Assembly: GCA_047495785.1 (NCBI GenBank)
Contig: JBLDXI010000064.1
Span: 682,001 to 746,000, forward strand
Reading direction: 5' to 3'
DNA from: Lepidodermella squamata
Taxonomy: Eukaryota > Gastrotricha
DNA length: 64,000 nt
The notes beneath the pieces are model-generated. The model saw nothing but the letters and a program-made list of their open reading frames with translations. It did no database searches and was not told the DNA's origin. Positions 56,529 through 64,000 of the stretch are shown piece by piece. Positions within the stretch are counted from its first letter, which is position 1; every line of letters starts with the position of its first letter. A program made the translations under genes and the position numbers.

Positions 56529-56810
56529 AGTGGAGCAGTTTTTTATGAATAAAAAATCGTCAAAAATCAGCCGATCGATGAAAGTTGCTAAAAAGACTTT
56601 TCCCATAACTTCAAAACAAAATCTTTCTACGACTTATTTTTCCGTATTTTTATCGTTAAAATTCGTTTCCCTAGCTTCGTTTTTCGTCCAGCGCAAAACG
56701 CCTCTACCATTGTCGCCTCGACCGGCGAAGCTGAGAGAGAGGCGCTGGACCTCCGGTTCAGGCTGCGGCTCCGCCGCTAGGGGAACCCTATCGGGTTGGT
56801 TCGCGCAATC

Positions 56811-56826
56811 ATCCAGCTCGGCTAAA
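56811..56826 (+). pseudogene. End of type III receptor exon 1 (ATCCAG + CTCGGCTAAA) beyond the insertion
   Basis: ATCCAGCTCGGCTAAA followed by GTAAAA equals the exon 1 end and splice donor of the paralogue at 60929 (ACCAGCTCGGCTAAA|GTAAG). ATCCAG is the second copy of the target repeat. It completes the exon begun at 32629. Confidence 0.85.
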
Positions 56827-58519
56827 GTAAAATTTCCAAATAGCGGTCTTCTTACTATATTAATCTTACTATATTAACAGTTTTGCCCTTCACGCAAATC
56901 CGTATCATTTTATTCATCAAAACTGATCAATAAAAAAAAATTGAAAAATTGTCAAGTTAATAGTGAATGATGTTTCACGAGACGCTCGAACAACGGCTGT
57001 GACTGATGCAGAAACCGCAACTGGAGCAGGCCCGATAACCTGTAGAAATTAATTGAACACTAAAATACCTTGTTAATTATTCATCGATACCGTTACGAAT
57101 TGCTGACCGGCCCGTTAAGACTGGTTCGACTGCAAAATCGATTCGCAGGACAAACTTTCAAAAGTTGCGGGTAAATTAAAGAAAACGGAACTAATTTCAA
57201 AATTACCTTGAACATTCGATAAATATCTGACTTGTCCAAATTGCATGGTCGACACACCTGGTAGCAAGGCAAGGATGAAGCTCAGAATGCGAAATTGAGG
57301 CCGGACGAAAAATTCTTACTAAATAGGACATAGGGATGGATGTTTTGGAATTGAAAACAAAAATATGATGATTTGAAGGAACCAAAAAGCCACATTTTTG
57401 AAGCATGGCGTGATTACGCAACACCCCGAGGCCTGTGTGCACAACAATCGAGCGCCCCAATAACAATGATTATGCCCTATTTCAGCTTTTATTTAGAGCG
57501 ACAATTTTCAGTCATAAAAAATTTGGCATTTAAGAAAAATCCAAATTATCGAATTTTGCTGTCATTCTTATATTTTAAATAATAGTTCAGGCTGAAAACG
57601 ATAAAAATTCGGTAATTTTTAGGATCCAGGTAAATAATTAAGAAAAATTAGGAAAAATCGAGAAAAACGAGAAATTTCATGATAAATAAAAACAGATTGA
57701 TCCGGATAGGTAGAAGGCAGTTTTCGAGCCAGGGAATTTTCGGCAAAAAACTAGAGGTCGAGGCATCGAATTTCGTTCACTTTCGTTCACTATTTCTCAC
57801 TTCGCAGTGAGAATAAAGAAAAATTGAAAGTTTTTAACGGCGGCGAAGAAATATTTTACCTGGCAGTTAACTTCGGGTCGCAAAATGCCGAATTTCCCAA
57901 GTTTCATGAAAAACTGTCAATTTCGCGAAGTTACTGCGGTTTCCAGCTTTTAACTTCCAGTTTTTTCCAAAAACTGCAGTAAGTTTTGAAAAAAGATGAA
58001 AAATGACAGTAAACGGCGTTTTCAGGCAGTTTCTTGCAATTCCCACTGGAACTTGGCAGTATTTCGCAAAAAACGTGCACTTGCTGCTCAGGGATACGCG
58101 TCATGTTCGTGTCGAAATTATAGCGGAGCGTAAAAGAATGCTTGTAAATTTATATTGGAAAATATTTTCAGTTTCAACATCAACAGCAACAGCGACATGA
58201 TTAAATTATTTAATCTCGAATATCAAAGTAATTCAGCCCGGGGGCGAATCAAAACTGTCATTTCTATCATTTTATCCTCAAGTTTGCCGGATATGACTAG
58301 CGCCCATATGTTGTACGTGCCCCTTGATGTTTGATACAGTGTCAAAAAGACTTGTTAGTGTGAAATTCTTGGTTAGCAGGATACTTAAGTAGACAGGTGT
58401 CTAATTTGTATAGAATCATTTCCGAACGGAATCGACATGCTGAGAGCTTCCCGAACAGCCGATCCTCATTCACAGGTTCAGGACTGATCTTTTCATCTCA
58501 GTGTGAAACAAACTGAAAA
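56827..58519. other. Intron remnant and intergenic; no receptor exon found
   Basis: Starting with the GTAAAA donor, this should hold exons 2-3 of the interrupted receptor, but no LLILAA, NNNTA or AKQS-like translation is seen. The last few hundred bases are the upstream region of the gene at 58520. Confidence 0.5.
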
Positions 58520-60014
58520 ATGACGAAAAATGTGTCTATCTTCACTGCAACGGCGTCTCTGATGCCATTCACGAGCTCGTGGATTCTGGCTGATTTGCCG
58601 GACCGCGGTTTTAATGGCTCGAGGCCGTACTTTATCGGGTGGATGCACGACCTGAGCGCCACATCGATTGAGCAACGACTGCCCTACTCCCTGTCCGTTG
58701 TGATAATCGCAGTTCTTGGAAGTCTAGCCAGCATAGCAAATGTCGCAATCTACTACCGCCGCAATGTCAAACGCGATTTCCTCATGCTATGTTCAATTGT
58801 GGCAGCTAGAAACGTCGTGTGGTCTATCACGTGGTCCTTTGCAGTTCTAGTGCCATTGAAGACCGGCTTCTGGGAGGCAGAGCCCGCGGCTTGTGATGTT
58901 GTTTTCTGGATCATTGCAGGGCTGGGCGCGTTCGGTTGTTACGCGAACATGCTCATCAGCTACGAGAGACGGCAGTGTGTTTGCTCGATGGCCCTGTACC
59001 GACCGAGCTCATTGAAAGTAAGTCTACTATTATTTATGTGTGGTTTTTATAATATTCGAAGAAATGAGATATCATCAAGGCGGGAAGTATAGGAAATTGG
59101 AAAGCTTCTGAGGAATTCCACAACCGGCTACAAATTCTTTTTTTTCAGCTCATGCTCCTCGCGGCTGGGTTCTTGCTATTCTGTTGCGGATGGGCGGCAG
59201 TTTACACCTAGCGCCGTACCAGTCGCTCACTGTCCAGCGATTAGTTATCAACGGCATCAACAACAACACAGCTGTCTCGCTATGTGGCTCGTTCGGTTAT
59301 AGGTTCATCGGTGAATCGGACACTGTTGTGCTGATCATGGCGTACTATCTCTTTGCAGTGCAAGCATCTTCTCTCGGATTGGCTTACAACTATTGGTGAG
59401 TTAACGCGTGAAGACCTTGGTAAAGACGTGTTACTTTTAATTGCAAACAAACGCGTTCACTCGAACTATTCTGAAAGCAGAGTTTTGAAAAAAGATCAAA
59501 AATTTGCGTTCACACCTTCAAGGTTCAAGGAATATTTCGCATGGTGAATGTATGACACAACCCAGTTTCAATGTTAACATATTTTCGCTTCAGGAGAATG
59601 TTCGCTCACATTAGAGCGGTTCGCCTCAGATGGCGCGATCAGGTGTCGAATACTCTTCAATCGAAAATCAGAGACAAGTGGCGACAGCGTGAAGTTTTCA
59701 TCGCAAAACAGTCGATCGCTGCTTTCTTGGTGTACAGCGCATTTCATCTGCCGTTGGCTGTTCACTTCGCCCTTCAGCTAGGCTACGTTGAAATCGGGCC
59801 GCGATTTGCCTCTGGAATCCTCAACGAATGCGGCGCCATTTGCCTGCTTATCGAAATGGTTGTGTCTTCGGTGATCAAATCGGTGAAGCCAGGCTTCTCG
59901 CGCAAATTGCCGTGGTTACGTCGCAACAACCAGGTGACTGCCTCCGTCAAGACGCCATGTAGTAGTCCGTGTACCAATCGGAAATCACCGGCGACTATAA
60001 GAAAACTAATTTGA
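58520..60014 (+). pseudogene. 7TM receptor, type II, three exons, 1-bp frameshift in exon 2
   Basis: Exons are 58520-59017, 59149-59395 and 59594-60014. Exon 1 is intact (SSWILADLPDRGFNGSRPYF, SYERRQCV) and so is exon 3 (REVFIAKQSIAAFLVYSAFH, GPRFASG, VSSVIKSVKPGF). Exon 2 is 247 nt instead of 248. After LMLLAAGFLLFCC the frame meets a TAG at about 59208, while the correct frame resumes at APYQSLTVQRLVINGINNNT. One missing base explains this. It is either a very young pseudogene, an assembly error, or a null allele. All splice sites are kept. Confidence 0.8.
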
Positions 60015-60928
60015 ATATTGGCGAAACAAAAGAGAACGCACGAAACAGATCGGCCTCTATCTTATTTTGATTGGTGGTTGGTTGGTGGTGGGTTTTTACC
60101 GGAAAGAAAACGGTAGATTTGGTGTCTTCCCTTCTAATAAGCCACTATACTTGACAAGGTTTCATGATTGTCCCAGGCAGATCGTTGACCGCATTGTCTT
60201 TGTTTGCAATGAGCTCCCTAGACTGAAAAAACTAAAAATTCAACGTAAAAGCTCAATGTAGCGAGTCTTTAATAGATCATAAGTGAATTCATAATAATAA
60301 ATTATCTGCTTTCAATCAATCTGCATTATTACAGAGGAAAGCATTTCTTTTAGCTCATTCACTTGTCACTAGCGTTTCTGAATTGATGTCTCGGCTCCAT
60401 CAGTGGACTCGGATAGGTTTGCGTAACATATTTGACTGAGATCGACCACATGTATCAGCCTACGAAATCGAGGTTTTGGCTGAATCTAAAAAGCTAAATA
60501 GCTAAGTGTTATCCTAGTTTCTGATGGCACTTACGGCGGCACTTATCGTGATTCGTGATCCCATACAAGGGGGACTCTGGAATCGTTTCAATGACACCTC
60601 ACCACCGACATCCGCTCATTATTAGGAAGCGAAGCTCTAGCCGGAAAACACAACTCATCCGAAACCTGCACACTTCAATCTCGCCGCCGCATATGTATTT
60701 CCTACCAGCTAAGGTGGGGAAGTGACGTGCGGTCTCACCCGACGTTTTCCATTTGCTGCCGATATTGAGCACCATTGCTTGCGGCGGATTCTTTTCCCGC
60801 TAATCATAGTACACATGCGGGGAGTTTGCGGGGTAGAAAAAGCTGACGAAAGCTTGAAATCATCCGTCCGGTAGGGATGAGTGGATGAAACTGCTCGCGC
60901 TAGCCGCATTACCCAGAGACGCGGCATC
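60015..60928. other. Intergenic; upstream of type III receptor
   Basis: No gene is seen. It includes the presumed promoter of the gene at 60929 (CATTGCTTGCGGCGGATTC near 60773 loosely resembles GATTGCTCGAGGCGGATATC near 32487). Confidence 0.45.
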
Positions 60929-61739
60929 ATGAACAACAGCACGGTAGCGCTTCGAGCGAAGCCACCAGCAGCAGCAGTCCTGCTGCCGGGCGGGGTCTGG
61001 ATCGAGGCTGATATCGAAGACCGCGGCTTCAACGGCTCACGGCCGTACTTCATCGGCTACTTCCACGACCTGAGCAGACCCTCAATCGAAGGTCGACTGC
61101 CCTACACGCTGACCGTAGTCATACTAGCCGTGTTTGCTATCGCTGCAAGCATCGCTAACTTGGTAGTCTACTACAAACGCGGCGTCAACAGCAGTTTCAT
61201 CATGCTGTGCTGCATGCTCACTGTTCGCAACATCATCTGGGCTGTGAATTGCTGCGTCAGCATGTTGATTACTCTGCCAACTGGCTACTGGGAAGCCAGC
61301 CCGATCGCGTGTTCGCTCGTTTTTTGGATATCTGGCGTGTTCGCGGCTTTCGGTAGTTTTGTCAACTTTCTCATCAGCTGCGAACGGCGCCTCTGCGTCT
61401 TTTCGACCACCATGTATCGAACCAGCTCGGCTAAAGTAAGAACCCGAACCGCAGTCTTTCCACATGAATTATATGCTTACATTCGTTTTAGCTGTTAATT
61501 CTCGCCGCCTTTTCCCTCGTTATTTGCGGAGTTACTGTTGGGTCATATTCTTTCGCTCCGTTGCCCGTCATGGCCCACCAGCGGCTGGTCGTCGAAGGCA
61601 TCAACAACAACACAGCCATCGATTTGTGCAGCTGGTTCCCGTACCGCTTCGTCGGTTCTTCCGATTCAATCGTCCTAATCCTCATTGTTTACCTCACCGT
61701 CATTCAAGCAACAACGCTTGGTTTAGCCTATAATTACTG
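60929..61739 (+). CDS. 7TM receptor, type III, exons 1-2; exon 3 not found
   Basis: Exon 1 is 60929-61435 (169 codons). The start MNNSTVALRAKPPAAA was chosen over the in-frame site 48 bp upstream because it aligns with the paralogue. Exon 2 is 61492-61739 (248 nt), with junctions AAA|GTAAG, TTTTAG|CTGT and TG|GTAAAT. The ectodomain has GGVWIEADIEDRGFNG and RPYFIGYFHDLSRPSIEGRL. The TM3 end is SCERRLCV, so the usual SYERR box has a Tyr-to-Cys change. Exon 2 has MAHQRLVVEGINNNTAIDL and LAYNYW. The third exon, with TM6-TM7, is not recognisable before the next receptor's flank at 63070, so the gene is either truncated or its exon 3 is lost. Confidence 0.7.
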
Positions 61740-63069
61740 GTAAATTTGTCCTGGATTAGATTAAATTTGTCGTGATTAGATTCGAATCTAATCATGATCA
61801 CTGTGTTATGTCGAAAGATATTTTTTAAATTTCACATCAAACTGTGGGCATGAGTTAAGGAGGACACATAGAGGATTTATGGAAGGATTTAACCTGCGTG
61901 TTGAAATGCAACAGTGTGAGTCAGTAGTAGTAGTAGTAGTCCGCTAAAGAAATACTGATAAGCCACAGAGAGGACTTTTCGACGTTTCGGTCAGATAAAT
62001 TCAAATTATTAAAGAGTGCCGCTGAAAAGTCTATTTCACTGAGAAAGATGAGAAAGTTTAAAAGTTTCGTACATAATTATTTGCCTATTTGCACAGGTCA
62101 CGGGTTAGTAATGTAAATCCCAAAAATTTGGGAAAGTTCAGGAATAATGTACAAATAATCAAAGACAAAATTGCAGGAAATCTGAAAACTTCATTAGGAC
62201 CACGCAAAATATTCGGAATTGGTGCTGGAAAATGACCGGAACGGTTGGAAAGAAATGTTTACTTTTTGAAAAGGCATGATTAAGTACAAGTGGGCCCTTT
62301 GATTAATGAATAATATGAGGCGATTTCGGCTTCACATTTCCATAAGATAGAGACAGGGCCGAAGTCGCTTGCTACGACTCATATTGCTTTTCGAAGTTGG
62401 AAACATATTAATAATGTACTTCAACTGCTATTTCAGACGCGAATTTGAGTTGGTGAGTTTTATCGCCATGCTTCTCTCGTTTCTAAACGCTTCCTGTCTC
62501 AACTACTACTAATAGTAAAATGAAGCCTTACCGGTCGCGAATACCGGTAAAAATGCCATAGAAACAATTAATTCCCAGAATATTCCCGAGTACCGCAGCG
62601 GATGGCTGGGATCATTCGAACAAGTTCACTCGGTCCGTGTCTCGGCACTCCGAAGACCCGGCCAAAGGCAAAAGGCTCGGTACACCTTATGACGATTTCC
62701 ATCATCCTTACCAGTTCTGCAGTCCTAGTACCTAGATGGTGAAATAACCTGGTCGATTTCAAGAAATGGCTTTTAAAAAATCAAACTTTTCATGTAAATG
62801 TGTTATCCAAGGTTGTCGAAAAATTCGGCGAATAAAATTAAGGAGGGGTTTTTCATTCATTTTTTGTTTAAATGTAGCATCGTGAGTGTGCACTCTGATC
62901 ACTACGTACTACGGTCTATATGCTTAAAACAATTCAGGTGTTATGTAAAATGTGAATGAAGCGTCGATATTTAGGCCAAATAAGCCCGACAAATATGTCA
63001 TATTAATCAGTTTTTATGTGTACCAATATATGTAGCAGAGCCGACATATGGCGATACAGAAAATGGCGG
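61740..63069. other. No receptor exon 3; no gene recognised
   Basis: Expected exon 3 motifs (AKQSIAAFL, GPRF.TG, LKP) are absent in all frames I checked. A GC-rich patch at 62570-62760 is open on several frames without a known motif. A short (AGT)n tract lies at 61924-61942. Confidence 0.5.
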
Positions 63070-63259
63070 ATTGACACGTTTTTTTACTTCCGCTTCTAAC
63101 TCGTAATTCGATCCCATATGTGGCGTAGAATCAAAGCTGGGATATTGTGGCTGAGCTCGAACGGAAGCAGGTAAAGCATCATCCACCCATTCAGGAATGG
63201 ACGCAAGGCTCATGGGAAGTTATAGACAATTACTTCAGTAACATTGAAGCCATTCAAAA
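63070..63259 (+). promoter_or_regulatory. 5' flank of type II receptor, duplicated at 25.4 kb
   Basis: It shares CCGCTTCTAACTCG, ATATGTGGCG, GGGATATT and GGCTGAGCTCGAACGGAAGC in order with 25385-25520. It is the probable promoter and leader of the gene at 63260. Confidence 0.5.
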
Positions 63260-63739
63260 ATGACGAATGCTTCAGCGTCCTTGATTCCGTTCACAAGCTC
63301 GTGGATTCTGGCTGATTTGCCTGACCGTGGCTTCAATGGCTCGAGGCCGTACTTCATCGGCTGGTTCCACGACTTGAGCGCTCAATCGATCGAAGACCGG
63401 CTCCCGTACACGCTAACTGTTTTAATAATGGCGATTCTCGGAAGTCTAGCCAGCATCGCGAACGTCGTAATCTACCACCGCCGCAATGTCAAACGAGACT
63501 TCCTGATGCTGTGCTCTCTGGTTGCGATTAGGAATGTTTTATGGTCCGCAAACTGGTCCTACGCTGTGCTGGTACCTTTGAAGACGGGCTTCTGGGAGGC
63601 AGGCTCAGCAGCTTGCTCTACTGTTTATTGGAACACGGCTACACTGGGCGGCTTCGGCTGTTTCGCGAACATGCTCATCAGCTACGAGAGGCGACTGTGC
63701 GCATGCTCAACATCGCTATACCGCTCCAGTGCATCGAAA
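63260..63739 (+). CDS. 7TM receptor, type II, exon 1 (continues past window)
   Basis: 160 codons run from ATG to the phase-0 donor TCGAAA|GTAAGT at 63739. They encode SSWILADLPDRGFNGSRPYF, TM1 (ANVVIYHRRNVKRDF at its inner end), TM2, KTGFWEA, TM3 and SYERRLCA. The frame continues past the donor to 63901 but loses family similarity there, so it is intron. Exons 2-3 should lie outside the window. Confidence 0.85.
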
Positions 63740-64000
63740 GTAAGTCTTTTCCTTGGTCAAGAAGCAACACATGAATCGGGATGCGACACTGTATTGACCT
63801 TAATTAAAGTCAACAGGAAAAATGTCATCCTCTGTCTCGTCTTAGGCATAGAAAATATTCCCCCTCTGTTATTCGACAAAATCTTACAAAAAACCCTCTA
63901 GTTAGAGCTGGCCATATGCAAAAATTGATGCGCTGCATTCCTAGAGTAAATTTGAAAAATCTTCCTTCAACCTCCTTTGTAGGGCAGACATAACTATTGA
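63740..64000 (+). other. Start of intron 1 of the last receptor
   Basis: Sequence after the GTAAGT donor. No acceptor with a recognisable exon 2 is reached before the window ends. Confidence 0.6.

Larger units (their letters stand above)
33141..56810 (-). mobile_element. 23.7-kb Helitron2-like element with Rep-helicase-OTU-GIY-YIG gene
   Basis: The interval lies between two copies of ATCCAG (33135-33140 and 56811-56816). Deleting it with one copy restores receptor exon 1 and its splice donor. It contains a 12-exon minus-strand Rep/helicase gene (50288-33543) and a 328-residue ORF (53128-52142). No terminal inverted repeats are visible: the ends are TAAAAAAACC and TTCGCGCAATC. Helitrons move by rolling-circle replication through an HUH/Y2 Rep and a Pif1-like helicase and normally leave no target duplication. 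The 6-bp repeat is therefore odd. It may reflect cutting by the fused GIY-YIG nuclease, or a Helitron nested in some other element. Confidence 0.8.

Noticed and set aside
33141-56810. Penelope-like or LINE element, because of the GIY-YIG domain and target duplication
   Set aside because: No reverse-transcriptase motif is present in the interval. The HUH/Y2 and Pif1 motifs define a rolling-circle element.

Overview
The window looks like nuclear DNA of an invertebrate metazoan. Genes are split by introns with GT..AG borders, several of them only 49-77 bp long. Coding stretches are GC-richer than the AT-rich surroundings, and the intergenic DNA is packed with transposons. Nothing in the sequence fixes the phylum. 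A small ecdysozoan is my guess only.

The resident genes are one tandem family of seven-transmembrane (7TM) receptors, all on the + strand. They share an N-terminal ectodomain signature (SW..aD..DrGF.GsRPYF.G..HDL...S...RLPY) and a YERR box at the end of TM3. By structure I see three subtypes. Type I has two exons: 1468-2930, 6536-22498 (split by a transposon), and 26427-28071. Type II has three exons: 3-209 (tail only), 23357-24845, 58520-60014 (1-bp frameshift), and 63260 to beyond the window. Type III has three exons: 30465-31203 (exons 2-3 only, frameshifted), 32629-33140 plus 56817-56826 (exon 1 split by a transposon), and 60929-61739 (exon 3 not found). Conserved 5' flanks, some with no gene behind them, and a segmental duplication (about 28.2-29.05 kb versus 31.67-31.97 kb) show how the cluster grew.

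Two giant insertions interrupt receptor exons. Each is flanked by a 6-bp direct repeat, and removing it with one repeat copy restores the receptor reading frame exactly. The first is 14.1 kb (7766-21864), with terminal inverted repeats of about 240 bp. It carries an intact six-exon gene (905 codons) for a MULE-type transposase with a WRKY-GCM1/FAR1-like zinc finger and a SWIM finger. That protein begins with a 2A ribosome-skipping motif (DVEMNPGP). Nested inside the element are a CR1/Jockey-like LINE, two copies of a repeat in inverted orientation, an array of small hairpins, and a 731-bp element with a 9-bp target duplication.

The second insertion is 23.7 kb (33141-56810). It carries a 12-exon minus-strand gene that I can read as one open frame of 2,859 residues: zinc ribbon, OTU-type protease, Cys-rich region, HUH/Y2 Rep, Pif1-like helicase and a C-terminal GIY-YIG nuclease. 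It also has a 328-residue accessory ORF. This is a Helitron2-like rolling-circle element with two features I do not associate with Helitrons: a fused GIY-YIG nuclease and a flanking 6-bp duplication. Its introns hold further nested small elements.

The rest is LINE 3' ends, tRNA-like sequences, microsatellites and featureless AT-rich DNA. Exon joins were deduced by hand from splice consensus, phase and paralogue comparison. Repeat boundaries and identities are by eye.
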